In this document: positions 14,311-22,610 of the stretch, piece by piece | Layout of the letters: every line of letters starts with the position of its first letter | How positions within the stretch are numbered: position 1 is the first letter of the stretch | NCBI GenBank assembly: GCA_902554195.1 | Contig: CACDNT010000012.1 | Coordinates: forward strand, 1-32,705 | Origin: an uncultured Pelagibacteraceae bacterium | GTDB taxonomy: Bacteria > Pseudomonadota > Alphaproteobacteria > Pelagibacterales > Pelagibacteraceae | DNA: 32,705 nucleotides | Reading direction: 5' to 3' | Position numbers and translations under genes: made by a program | The notes under the pieces: generated by a model | Database searches by the model: none | What the model was told of the DNA's origin: nothing | The model's input: the letters and a program-made list of their open reading frames with translations, nothing else

Positions 14311-14999
14311 AAAATTTTAAAGAAATGAAATACCTTCTGTTGGATCTTGATGGGGTTTGCTACGGAAAACACAACAACTATTCCCTTGAGAGAGTATTTG
14401 GTCAAGTTTCCAAAAGAATGACAATGTTTATATCTGAGAGACTAAAAATAAATATGGAGGAAGCAAAAAAATTACAGACAAATTATTTCTACAGATATAA
14501 CACGAGTTTAAATGGTTTAATGATACATCATGATATACCTCCAGAAGAATTCTTAAAATATGTCCACACAATAGATCTTTCATTTATGAAAGAGGACAAA
14601 ATAATGAGGAATGAACTTGAAAAATTAGACATGGAAAAGTTTATTTTTACTAATGGGAGCGCCGAGCATGCTAAAAATATTTTAACTCATTTAGGTGTTT
14701 ATGATCTTTTTGGAAGAGATAAAGTTTTTGATATTAAAGATGCTGGGTATGTACCAAAACCTGAGGCTAAAACTTTTGATTTAATGGTTAAAAAATTTGG
14801 ATTAAATCCAAAAGAAACCATTTATATAGAAGATATCGCAAAAAACCTGAGTATTGGCTATGAGCGGGGCTGTGCAACTGTTTGGTTAATTAATGATGAA
14901 CATTTTGGCAAGATAGATTCTGATAAAGATTATATTTCTCATAAAATTGAAAATCTGTCTTTATTTCTTAAAGAAATAAGGTTATTAAAAAGTCAATAA
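14307..14999 (+). CDS. HAD-superfamily phosphatase, probable pyrimidine 5'-nucleotidase
   Basis: A 230-residue cytoplasmic HAD hydrolase. Motif I is LLDLDGVCYG (two Asp near residues 14 and 16), motif II is FIFTNGS near 110, the conserved Lys is in VPKPEAK, and motif III is YIEDIAKNLSIGYERG. The helical cap lies between motifs I and II, as in the SDT1/YjjG-like pyrimidine 5'-nucleotidase group, which in alphaproteobacteria is often found beside argB and dapD. The usual motif I in that group is DLDNTLY, so the GVC version is a deviation. The substrate (UMP, CMP or another nucleotide) is inferred only from family and position. Confidence 0.8.
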   Translation: MKNFKEMKYLLLDLDGVCYGKHNNYSLERVFGQVSKRMTMFISERLKINMEEAKKLQTNYFYRYNTSLNGLMIHHDIPPEEFLKYVHTIDLSFMKEDKIMRNELEKLDMEKFIFTNGSAEHAKNILTHLGVYDLFGRDKVFDIKDAGYVPKPEAKTFDLMVKKFGLNPKETIYIEDIAKNLSIGYERGCATVWLINDEHFGKIDSDKDYISHKIENLSLFLKEIRLLKSQ

Positions 15000-15002
15000 A
15001 TC

Positions 15003-15830
15003 ATGTCTGTAGAAAAAATTATAAATGATGCTTGGGAAATTAAAGATCAAATAAACCAAAATTCAGACCAACAAGTCAAAGATGCAATAAATCAGGTTAT
15101 TAGTGATTTGGACAGTGGAAAATCAAGAGTTGCGGAAAAAATAAATGGTGAATGGGTTACACACCAGCATTTAAAGAAAGCAATTATGTTAAGCTTTAGA
15201 GTTTATCCAATGGAAAACTTAAATGGTCCTTACAGTAGTTGGTACGATAAATCTCACTTGTTAAAAGGTAAAACTGCAGGTTGGTCAAAAGAAGATCATG
15301 AAAGAGCTGGCTTTAGAATGGTTCCAAATTCTCCAGTTAGAAAAGGATCATTTGTTGGAAAAAATGCTGTTTTAATGCCATGCTATGTAAATATTGGAGC
15401 TTATATTGATGAAGGAACGATGATAGATACATTTGCAAGAGCAGGTAGCTGTTGTCAAATCGGAAAAAATTGTCATATCTCAGCAGGATCAGGAGTTGGT
15501 GGAGTTTTAGAACCCGCACAAGCTTTACCCACGATAATCGAAGATAATGTTTTCCTTGGAGCTATGTCAGAAGTTGTTGAGGGCGTGATTGTTGGTGAAG
15601 GTTCAGTTTTAAGTATGGGTATGTATATAGGTCAATCAACTAAAATAGTCGATCGAAAAACCGGTAATATCACTTATGGTAAAATTCCGCCTTACTCAGT
15701 TGTTGTCCCAGGTTCATTGCCAGACAAAAATAACTCGGCTGCACCATCGTTGTACTGTGCTGTAATAATTAAACAAGTTGATGAAAAAACAAGGTCAAAA
15801 ACTTCTATAAACGACCTTTTACGAGACTGA
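15003..15830 (+). CDS. dapD: 2,3,4,5-tetrahydropyridine-2,6-dicarboxylate N-succinyltransferase
   Basis: Succinylates tetrahydrodipicolinate in the DAP/lysine pathway. It has 275 residues, as in most DapD proteins. An N-terminal helical domain (to about residue 100) contains the DSGKSRVAEKINGEWVTHQ segment and the MVPNSPVRKGSFVG stretch. The left-handed beta-helix of hexapeptide repeats runs through NAVLMPCYVNIGAYI and GTMIDTFARAGSCCQIG to IEDNVFLGAMSEVVEG, and a C-terminal PGSLPDKN region follows. DapE begins one base after its stop, so the two succinylase-route enzymes are made together. Confidence 0.97.
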   Translation: MSVEKIINDAWEIKDQINQNSDQQVKDAINQVISDLDSGKSRVAEKINGEWVTHQHLKKAIMLSFRVYPMENLNGPYSSWYDKSHLLKGKTAGWSKEDHERAGFRMVPNSPVRKGSFVGKNAVLMPCYVNIGAYIDEGTMIDTFARAGSCCQIGKNCHISAGSGVGGVLEPAQALPTIIEDNVFLGAMSEVVEGVIVGEGSVLSMGMYIGQSTKIVDRKTGNITYGKIPPYSVVVPGSLPDKNNSAAPSLYCAVIIKQVDEKTRSKTSINDLLRD

Positions 15831-15831
15831 A

Positions 15832-16989
15832 ATGAAAACTTTAAATCAGTTACAATTAGCTAAAGAGCTAATTAGATTTCCTTCAGTTACTCCTGTTGAT
15901 GCAGGTATAATGAAATTTTTAGAAAAAAAATTGAAAAGACTTGGTTTCAAAACAAAAACACTCGAATTTAAAGAAAGGGGCTTTAAGCCTGTTAAAAATT
16001 TATATGCAAGATTTGGTAATAAAAGTCCAAATTTCTGTTATGCAGGTCATCTGGATGTTGTGCCTCCAGGAAATATAAAAGATTGGACAACTAATCCATT
16101 CAAACCATCCGTTAAAAAGGGTCACTTAATTGGAAGAGGTGCAAATGATATGAAAAGTTCTATTGCAGCTTTCGTTTCTGCTGTAAGCAAGTTTTTGTCG
16201 GAAAATAAAAAATTTAATGGATCAATTAGTCTGTTGATAACAGGTGATGAGGAGGGTGATGCAGTTAATGGCACAAAAAAAGTTGTAGATTTTTTAAGAA
16301 AAAAAAGGGAAAAGATTAATTTTTGCTTAGTGGGTGAACCAACTAACCCTAATGTTTTAGGTGAAATGATTAAAATCGGTCGAAGAGGCAGTTTAACTGG
16401 TAAATTAATTGTATTCGGTTTACAAGGTCATGTTGCATATCCTTTTAGAGCAAATAATCCTTCAACCATAATTGTTAATATTTTAAAAGAATTGAAGGAA
16501 ATTCAGTTTGATAAAGGAACCAAAGATTTTCAACCTACAAACTTAGAAATTACTAGGATAAATATAAATAACACTGCAGATAATGTAATTCCAGCGACAG
16601 CTGAAGCAACATTCAACATAAGATTTAATAATAAACATTCCTCAAATTCTCTTAAAAAAAAACTTAACAAAATTTTTAGAAAAATGACCAAAAAACATAA
16701 ATCAAAATTTAAAATTGAGTACAGAGTGTCTGGTGAGGCCTTTTTGACAAAGCCTAACAAAACAACTTTTATGATACAAAATATTATTAGAAAAATAACT
16801 AAATTAAAACCAAAATTATCTACAACAGGTGGAACTTCAGACTTAAGATTTATAAGAACCATATGTCCTGGTCTTGAATTTGGTTTAGTTGGAAAAACTA
16901 TGCATAAAGTTGATGAGGCAGTATCTCTAAAAGATCTTAAAAATCTAACAAAAATTTATGAAAATATTTTAAAAAATTATTTTAAATGA
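15832..16989 (+). CDS. dapE: Succinyl-diaminopimelate desuccinylase
   Basis: Zinc-dependent M20-family amidohydrolase that frees L,L-diaminopimelate. It has 385 residues. The two-metal site is complete: YAGHLDVVPPG (His and Asp), GRGANDMKSS (bridging Asp), TGDEEGDA (catalytic Glu and ligand Glu), VGEPT (Asp/Glu ligand region), and the C-terminal MHKVDEA (His). The dimerisation domain is in the middle (GRRGSLTGKLIVFG onward), and TGGTSDLRF is present. It overlaps the following HDAC-like gene by four bases (ATGA). All DapE-specific segments match, so ArgE or another M20 peptidase is unlikely. Confidence 0.95.
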   Translation: MKTLNQLQLAKELIRFPSVTPVDAGIMKFLEKKLKRLGFKTKTLEFKERGFKPVKNLYARFGNKSPNFCYAGHLDVVPPGNIKDWTTNPFKPSVKKGHLIGRGANDMKSSIAAFVSAVSKFLSENKKFNGSISLLITGDEEGDAVNGTKKVVDFLRKKREKINFCLVGEPTNPNVLGEMIKIGRRGSLTGKLIVFGLQGHVAYPFRANNPSTIIVNILKELKEIQFDKGTKDFQPTNLEITRININNTADNVIPATAEATFNIRFNNKHSSNSLKKKLNKIFRKMTKKHKSKFKIEYRVSGEAFLTKPNKTTFMIQNIIRKITKLKPKLSTTGGTSDLRFIRTICPGLEFGLVGKTMHKVDEAVSLKDLKNLTKIYENILKNYFK

Positions 16990-17909
16990 ATACAGCAATT
17001 ATAAATTCTGACTCTTATGAAAAACATGACACTGGTAATGGTCATCCTGAACAGCCTAAAAGAGTAATTGCTATTAAAGAAAAATTAAAAAAAAGAAGTG
17101 ATCTGGTTTGGGAAAAACCTAGTAATGTACCAGATGATATATTGGCATTGACACATTCGAAAGAATATATTGATAATTTAAATAGTTCATTCCCTCAAAA
17201 GGGTCTAAAATTTTTAGATGGAGATACTGTAATATCACCAGATAGTAAAAAAGCAGTATTTGATGCAGCTGGCTCAACAATTAGGGCCATTGATGGAATA
17301 GAAAATAAAGAATTTAAGAACGCGTTTTGTTTAGCAAGACCTCCTGGACATCATGCGGAAAAGGATAAGGCAATGGGATTTTGTTGTATATCAAACGCTG
17401 GGGTAGCCACTAATTACTTAATTAAAAATTATAAATATAAGAGGGTTGCATGTGTAGATTTTGATGTGCACTGGGGAAATGGAAATTATGACGTTATGCG
17501 AAATAACAAACATGCATTATATATTTCAACACACCAATATCCTTTTTATCCTGGAGGAGGTACAGATAAAGATAAAGGTGATTTTAATAACTCTTTGAAT
17601 ATACCTTTACCAGCAGGCACAAACTCAGAGGAATATTTTAATGCATTCAATAGAGTTTTGGATAGGTTAGTTTATTATAAACCTGATTTTCTTATATTCT
17701 CAGCAGGTTTTGATGCTCATAAAGATGATCCTTTAGCTCAATTTAAGCTTAAATCAAAAGACTTCTACGAAATTACTAAAAGAACTTTAGCTGCTACCAA
17801 TGAGTTCACTCAAGGAAATGTTATCTCTATTCTTGAGGGTGGTTATGATTTAAACGCATTATCTGAAAGCGCTAATGAACATGTTAACGCGCTTGTAGAA
17901 TTCAATTGA
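16986..17909 (+). CDS. Histone-deacetylase-family protein (AcuC/APAH-like)
   Basis: A 307-residue member of the arginase/deacetylase fold family. The metal and catalytic segments are intact: N-terminal HPEQPKRV, LTHSKEYID, ARPPGHHAEKDKAMGFC with the paired catalytic His, VDFDVHWGNG (Asp and His zinc ligands), STHQYPFYPG, and FSAGFDAHKDDPLA (third Asp ligand), with EGGYDL near the end. Bacterial members deacetylate acetoin-utilisation proteins, acetylpolyamines or acetyl-lysine proteins; the substrate here is unknown. The ATG overlaps dapE (ATGA), and a SET-domain gene follows 30 bases downstream, so the two may act on the same lysine side chains. That pairing is inference. Confidence 0.88.
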   Translation: MNTAIINSDSYEKHDTGNGHPEQPKRVIAIKEKLKKRSDLVWEKPSNVPDDILALTHSKEYIDNLNSSFPQKGLKFLDGDTVISPDSKKAVFDAAGSTIRAIDGIENKEFKNAFCLARPPGHHAEKDKAMGFCCISNAGVATNYLIKNYKYKRVACVDFDVHWGNGNYDVMRNNKHALYISTHQYPFYPGGGTDKDKGDFNNSLNIPLPAGTNSEEYFNAFNRVLDRLVYYKPDFLIFSAGFDAHKDDPLAQFKLKSKDFYEITKRTLAATNEFTQGNVISILEGGYDLNALSESANEHVNALVEFN

Positions 17910-17939
17910 TTTAAATTAAATTAATAATACTTCACTCAA

Positions 17940-18431
17940 ATGAAACTTTATAGAATTAAAAGATCTAAAATTGATAAGAAAGGAAGAGGTCTTTATGCTA
18001 CACGTGATATTAAAGAAGGAACAAAAATAATTAATTACGTTGGCAAAATTATAACAAATAAAGAGGTAGATGAGTCAATTAAGTTTGATAATAAAAAACC
18101 CATTTACTTGTTTACATTAAATAAAAAATATACCCTTGATGGAGATTTTTCATGGAATATTGCAGGTCTTGTAAACCATAGTTGCAATAATAACTGCGAT
18201 TATAATGGCAAAGGTTTAAAAGTGTGGATTACTGCAATTCGTGATATTAAAAAGGGAGAGGAATTTACGTGTGATTATGGGTTTAGTTATGATGAAGACT
18301 ATAAACAATTTCCTTGTAAATGTGGTTCAAAAAATTGCTGTGGTTATATTGTTAGAGAAGAGTCAAGATGGAGAATTAATAAAAAGTTTGCAATGAGTAA
18401 CAAAAAAAAATTAATAAATTACTCTCGCTAA
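17940..18431 (+). CDS. SET-domain protein lysine methyltransferase-like
   Basis: A compact 163-residue SET protein, likely cytoplasmic. The N-terminal SET part has KGRGLYATRDIKEGTKI and YVGKI. The SAM and lysine-channel part has GLVNHSCNNNCDY (NHSC motif) and IKKGEEFTCDYGFSYD, where Cys stands in for the Tyr often seen before the DY. A zinc-binding post-SET-like tail, CKCGSKNCCGYI, follows. SET enzymes are mainly known as eukaryotic histone methyltransferases, and bacterial examples often have unknown substrates. It lies 30 bases after an HDAC-like gene. Its last 21 bases overlap the end of truA on the opposite strand. Ordinary base composition gives no sign of recent transfer. Confidence 0.88.
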   Translation: MKLYRIKRSKIDKKGRGLYATRDIKEGTKIINYVGKIITNKEVDESIKFDNKKPIYLFTLNKKYTLDGDFSWNIAGLVNHSCNNNCDYNGKGLKVWITAIRDIKKGEEFTCDYGFSYDEDYKQFPCKCGSKNCCGYIVREESRWRINKKFAMSNKKKLINYSR

Positions 18432-19151
18432 ATAAAGTCCCTCAGGTGGTGCTGGCGGTGCACATAAAATCCGTTTTTTTGATTTCATTATAAAATTGAA
18501 TTTTTTTAAAGACCATTTTTTTTCACCTACATATTTTAAACAACCAACCATTGAACGAACCTGTTGTTGCAGAAAAGATTGAGATTGAAATTCTATTTCT
18601 ATTTTATTATTTCTAGATTTTATTTTAACGAATCTCATAGTTTTGACTGGACTTTTGGCTCTACAGCTTGAAGCTCTGAAAGTAGAAAAATCTTTAGTAC
18701 CAACCAATTTTTTCGCAGCTTTTTTCATTGATTTTAAATCAAGTTTTTTAATAATGTGCCATCCTCTATTTTCATCTATTACCGGTCTACTTGGACGATT
18801 AATGATTATATACTTATATATTCTCATTCTTGCAGAAAATCTTGCATGAAAATCCTTACCCCTTTTCTTAATTTTAATGATTGAAATCATTTCCTTATTC
18901 AAAAAATGATTTAAAGATTTAACAAGCTTATTCAAATTTTCAATTTTTTTTTTACACTCAAAATGAGCAGATTGTTCAAGTGCGTGCACTCCTTTGTCTA
19001 ATCTACCGGCACCAAACAAAATAATTTTTTCTTTTAATAATTTAGAAATTCTCTCTTGGATAAAACCTTGTATAGTTTTGCCCTTTGTTTGAATTTGCCA
19101 ACCTCTGAAATTAGTGCCTACATACTCTATCAATATTTGATATCTAAACAT
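18411..19151 (-). CDS. truA: tRNA pseudouridine(38-40) synthase
   Basis: Makes pseudouridine at positions 38-40 of the anticodon stem-loop. The ATG at 19149-19151 starts at MFRYQILIEYVGTNFRGWQ, the family N-terminus, and gives 246 residues; an upstream in-frame extension lies within fmt and is rejected. The catalytic Asp is in AGRLDKGVHALEQ at about residue 52; most homologues read AGRTDAGVHA, so T and A are replaced by L and K next to the catalytic residue. Other family segments are intact: FHARFSARMRIYKY, DFSTFRASSC, FLQQQVRSMVG and APPAPPEGLYL. It overlaps fmt by eight bases upstream and the SET gene by 21 bases at the 3' end. Confidence 0.94.
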   Translation of the reverse strand: MFRYQILIEYVGTNFRGWQIQTKGKTIQGFIQERISKLLKEKIILFGAGRLDKGVHALEQSAHFECKKKIENLNKLVKSLNHFLNKEMISIIKIKKRGKDFHARFSARMRIYKYIIINRPSRPVIDENRGWHIIKKLDLKSMKKAAKKLVGTKDFSTFRASSCRAKSPVKTMRFVKIKSRNNKIEIEFQSQSFLQQQVRSMVGCLKYVGEKKWSLKKFNFIMKSKKRILCAPPAPPEGLYLARVIY

Positions 19152-20076
19152 TAGATATAATTGAGCCTTTTCTGATTTGAGATCCAAGCATAAACTCTCC
19201 AATTTTTTGAACCTTTTTCCCCTCTCTCTGTATTTCTACAACTTTAATCGATTTTTCACCTCCACACGCTATTTCAAGATCATCTGATATAATCTCACCA
19301 TTTTTACCAATCCCATTTCCAATTTCTGCTTTTAAAATTTTATATCTTTGTCCGTTAAAATTGAAAAAAGCTCCCGGGGAGGGATACAAGCCATTAATTT
19401 TTCCAATTATTTTTAGAGCATCACTTTTCCAGTCTATTTGCCCTTCATTTTTAGTAATTTTTTTTGCATAAGTGGCTTTAGAATTATCCTGATCAACAAA
19501 ATTTGATTTACCCTCAAAAATTTCATCTACGACATCTAAAATTTTATCCGCTGCTATTAGAGCAAGTTGTTCGGAGACTTCTTTAGCATTTAGACTTTGG
19601 TCAAGTTTTATTTTATAAGTATTACTTACAGGTCCACTATCTAATTCTTCATTGATTTTCATTATACTGATCCCTATTTCTGTGTCTAAATTCATTATAG
19701 CTCTCTGAATAGGTGCTGCTCCTCTCCATTTTGGGAGTATGGATGCATGAATATTTATAAAACCTTTTTTTGTTAAACTTAAAAATTCTTTGGGAATTAT
19801 TTGTCCATAGGCTACAACAATTGCAAGATCAGCCTCAATTTTTTTTAAAAACTCATATTCCTCAGCGTTGTTTTTCAGGTTCTGTGGAGATCTGAATTCT
19901 ATATTTAAAGTTTCCGATATACCTTGAACTGGGGATTTATTTATCTTCTGTCCTCGGTGAGATTTTTGAGGTGGTTGTGTATAAACTAAATTTATTGGAA
20001 AACCATTTTGATAGAGTGATTTCAATATTGGAACCGCGAACATGGGTGTACCCATAAAAATAATTTTTTTAGGCAT
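19144..20076 (-). CDS. fmt: Methionyl-tRNA formyltransferase
   Basis: Formylates initiator Met-tRNA using 10-formyltetrahydrofolate. It has 310 residues. The N-terminal Rossmann domain has IIFMGTPMFAVPIL and the tRNA-contact loop near TQPPQKSHRGQKINKSPVQ. The catalytic region reads INIHASILPKWRGAAPIQRAI (Asn and His), then ITKNEGQIDW and YPSPGAFF in the hinge and C-terminal OB-fold domain. It begins two bases after def and overlaps truA by eight bases. Def-fmt pairing is widespread because formylation and deformylation are needed together. Confidence 0.97.
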   Translation of the reverse strand: MPKKIIFMGTPMFAVPILKSLYQNGFPINLVYTQPPQKSHRGQKINKSPVQGISETLNIEFRSPQNLKNNAEEYEFLKKIEADLAIVVAYGQIIPKEFLSLTKKGFINIHASILPKWRGAAPIQRAIMNLDTEIGISIMKINEELDSGPVSNTYKIKLDQSLNAKEVSEQLALIAADKILDVVDEIFEGKSNFVDQDNSKATYAKKITKNEGQIDWKSDALKIIGKINGLYPSPGAFFNFNGQRYKILKAEIGNGIGKNGEIISDDLEIACGGEKSIKVVEIQREGKKVQKIGEFMLGSQIRKGSIISNV

Positions 20077-20078
20077 TT

Positions 20079-20603
20079 TTAAACTAATATTCTATCAGGA
20101 TTTTTTTTTGTTTTTGAAATTTTTTTGATGATTATATCTCTTTTTAACTTTGATAAATGATCAATTATCAATTTACCATCTAAATGATTTATTTCGTGCT
20201 GTAAACAAGTTGATAAAAGACCATCACACTTTAAATTTTTTTTTTCTCCATCAATATTAATATATTCCACTTCACAAATTTTTGGCCTTTCAATTTCTAT
20301 AAATGTGTCTGGAATTGATAAACAACCCTCTTCATAAATTGAGGTTTCATTACTTATTTTTTTAATAACAGGATTTATGAAACTTAAAGGCTCCTTCTTT
20401 TCATCTTTAGTAGATACATCGATTACTAAAATTCTTTTCAGGATACCTATTTGTACTGCAGCTAATCCGATACCTTTCGAAGCATACATTGTATCAAATA
20501 AATCATTAATAAGTTTTTTTTCATTAGTGCTGATTTTTTCTAATGGTTCAGAGATTTTTTTTAAAGTTTCGTCAGGGACTGTAATTATATCTTTAATACT
20601 CAT
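20079..20603 (-). CDS. def: Peptide deformylase
   Basis: Metalloenzyme removing the N-formyl group from nascent peptides. It has 174 residues. The three family motifs are complete: GIGLAAVQIG (motif 1), EEGCLSIP with the metal-binding Cys (motif 2), and QHEINHLDGKL with the HExxH metal site (motif 3). A C-terminal lysine-rich helix may reach the ribosome tunnel exit. ATG at 20601-20603 is 23 bases after the stop of the large exported-protein gene, so it may share that transcript, and fmt follows two bases later. Confidence 0.97.
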   Translation of the reverse strand: MSIKDIITVPDETLKKISEPLEKISTNEKKLINDLFDTMYASKGIGLAAVQIGILKRILVIDVSTKDEKKEPLSFINPVIKKISNETSIYEEGCLSIPDTFIEIERPKICEVEYINIDGEKKNLKCDGLLSTCLQHEINHLDGKLIIDHLSKLKRDIIIKKISKTKKNPDRILV

Positions 20604-20626
20604 TAGATAAATAAATAAACTAATTT

Positions 20627-22399
20627 TTAAACTTTTAAAGGAAGAACTTTTAATAGAATTTTATTACGTAAAGAGTCTATGTTTAATTGATTAAGTGCAC
20701 TTATTATAAAAAATAGGGTATCCTCATCTAAATTACTCAGCTCATCTTGACCAATTACCTCTATAATTCTGAGAATTGTTGAAGCTGACTCATTGTTGTT
20801 TATCATGACTTGAATATCTGTTGGCATTTCAGAGCCTAAAATTTTATATAAATTGTCATATTTCTTATCAATTTTTATACCATCTGATTTCAACGACTCG
20901 ATTAAAATAATATCTTTTTTTGAGATAGAGTATTTTTTATCCTTTTTTATTCTTTTGAGAAAATTATTGAGATCTTTTTCTATTTTTGTCTGGTTATATT
21001 CTCCGATAAAATATTTTATAAGTTTTGATTGATGTAAAAGATCTTCATTATACTTTATTTTAGTTTGTTTTTTTTCATCAGTATTAATATTTTCTAAATA
21101 AAAACTAGTATGCTTTGAGGAAATTTGATCTAATTCAATATCTTGTAACAGGTCTCTTAGTTTCTCCTCAAAAGCATTACCAATTTTATCTTTGATAAAT
21201 GCTTCTTTCAGAAGTTTCATTAACTCTATTTTTTTATTTATGTCAGACTCTAATAATACACTTTGGTATAAAAGTGCTCTACTTTCAATACTAGTTAAAG
21301 ATTTGAATACTGTTTTAACATTCAAAAATTGATCAATCGTAAACTGAAACCTTTTATAAATTTGAAATAAATCATCTTCAAAATAATTCTTGTTATGTGT
21401 AGCATACTCAATTAATTCAATTTTTTCCAATTCATCCAATTCAATTTCATTAGTTTGGTATAATAAATTTGAAGCTGCTAAATATTTCCATATTAATGGA
21501 TGAGTATTTTCTTTTGGTTCAAAAGAAAATTCTGGGTTTGTTTTATGGGCTAAATGAAACTCTAATATACTTTTTTCAGAAATAGCTTTATCAATTTCAT
21601 TTGTATATCCAAAAAGATAATTTAGTTTACTTTCAAAATATTTTTCGTTAAAGCCTAATTCTTTTTTTAAATCAAAAATTAATTGTGCTTCTTCTTTTTT
21701 TCCATCATTTATCAAACAATAAATGTTAAATTTTGACAAATAAGTGTTTATTATTGGTTCTGAATTATTTAAAAAGATTTTACAAGCTTTATCAAGCTCA
21801 GACCCAGATAAATACTTGTCAACTAAATATCTAGTTAGTCTTGGGTGTAGGTTTAAAATATCATTCTTTATTAAGTATTCTTCTATCAGCTCTAAGTTAT
21901 TATGTTTTATCAACCAATCTGATTTGATTTTTAAAAAATCCTTTTCACTTATATTTTTTTTGGGATAATAAGCATTAGTTAATAAAACAATATTCATAAG
22001 TTCCGAAGCATCTCGTGATAAGTTTATTTTAGATAAATTAGAAAAAAGATATTTTAATTGATCACCATTTGAATTCGACCACATATCAATTTTTAAATCG
22101 AAATCTTCAGGATCGTAGAGACCTATTATTTTAACTTCTTTGGAATTTAAAGTTTCATCCACTTTAATTGCGTCTGATCTATCTTTAGTTTGCATACTAA
22201 AAACATCAATTTTTTCGTTCTCTAGTTCAGTTTCGGTAATTGAAATTAATTCCTTATTTTGAGAATTTTCTTGTATTTGCTCTTTATCAATATTCCATAT
22301 ATCGACAGGTTCATTTTCTGAAAAAGAATTCACTATCGAAGAGTAAAGAATAATTAGAATTGTTAAATAAGTTTTATTTAACAATTTTAAAATTTTCAT
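20627..22399 (-). CDS. Exported protein of unknown function, 590 residues
   Basis: Not recognised. The N-terminus is a probable Sec signal or anchor (basic MKILKLLNKTY, then a hydrophobic LTILIILYSSIV, with a possible cleavage near NSFS), so the rest should be periplasmic. The remainder is Lys/Asn/Glu/Ile-rich and appears almost wholly alpha-helical with short repeated-looking helices, as in solenoid or TPR-like proteins, although no clean TPR is visible. No catalytic motif and no other membrane segment is seen. In several alphaproteobacteria a large exported protein lies next to aroK; this may be the SAR11 counterpart, but that is memory, not a search. A 59-residue membrane-protein gene overlaps its start by 26 bases, and def follows. 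The codon use is typical of neighbours. Confidence 0.75.
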   Translation of the reverse strand: MKILKLLNKTYLTILIILYSSIVNSFSENEPVDIWNIDKEQIQENSQNKELISITETELENEKIDVFSMQTKDRSDAIKVDETLNSKEVKIIGLYDPEDFDLKIDMWSNSNGDQLKYLFSNLSKINLSRDASELMNIVLLTNAYYPKKNISEKDFLKIKSDWLIKHNNLELIEEYLIKNDILNLHPRLTRYLVDKYLSGSELDKACKIFLNNSEPIINTYLSKFNIYCLINDGKKEEAQLIFDLKKELGFNEKYFESKLNYLFGYTNEIDKAISEKSILEFHLAHKTNPEFSFEPKENTHPLIWKYLAASNLLYQTNEIELDELEKIELIEYATHNKNYFEDDLFQIYKRFQFTIDQFLNVKTVFKSLTSIESRALLYQSVLLESDINKKIELMKLLKEAFIKDKIGNAFEEKLRDLLQDIELDQISSKHTSFYLENINTDEKKQTKIKYNEDLLHQSKLIKYFIGEYNQTKIEKDLNNFLKRIKKDKKYSISKKDIILIESLKSDGIKIDKKYDNLYKILGSEMPTDIQVMINNNESASTILRIIEVIGQDELSNLDEDTLFFIISALNQLNIDSLRNKILLKVLPLKV

Positions 22400-22553
22400 T
22401 AGGTATTATTTTTTCAATTGTTTTTTGTGGTGCTGGGAAATCTAATTTATTTAAAAGAAAAATTATTCCAAAAAATATAATTGCGATTAAAAATAACTTT
22501 ATCAATAATCCAATTATACTTTTGCTATAGCTTGTTTTTCTTGTAAATTGCAT
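22374..22553 (-). CDS. Small single-pass membrane protein, 59 residues
   Basis: A short gene on the minus strand from ATG at 22551-22553 to TAA at 22374-22376. It has a basic, Ser-rich N-terminus (MQFTRKTSYSKS), one strong hydrophobic helix at about residues 13-34 (IIGLLIKLFLIAIIFFGIIFLL), and a short polar tail including DFPAPQKTIEKIIP. The topology would be N-in, C-out by the positive-inside rule. Its 3' end overlaps the start of the 590-residue exported protein by 26 bases, which suggests coupled translation and possibly a shared envelope function. It is divergent from aroK, 57 bases away. The hydrophobic segment and the overlap are the reasons to call it; function is unknown. Confidence 0.65.
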   Translation of the reverse strand: MQFTRKTSYSKSIIGLLIKLFLIAIIFFGIIFLLNKLDFPAPQKTIEKIIPNENFKIVK

Positions 22554-22610
22554 ATAGATTTAATTAATTTCAAATTAAGACATATTTGTGTTTTTTCAAT
22601 AAAGAAACTT

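Noticed and set aside
13989..14405. 138-codon minus-strand open frame over argB and the HAD gene
   Set aside because: Antisense shadow; both plus-strand genes have clear catalytic motifs.
19152..19202. Longer truA start inside fmt
   Set aside because: The TruA family begins at the MFRYQI-like segment; the added residues are fmt sequence in another frame.
22548..22610. Longer aroK start
   Set aside because: The added residues do not resemble shikimate kinase, and the ATG at 22611 directly precedes the conserved N-terminus.
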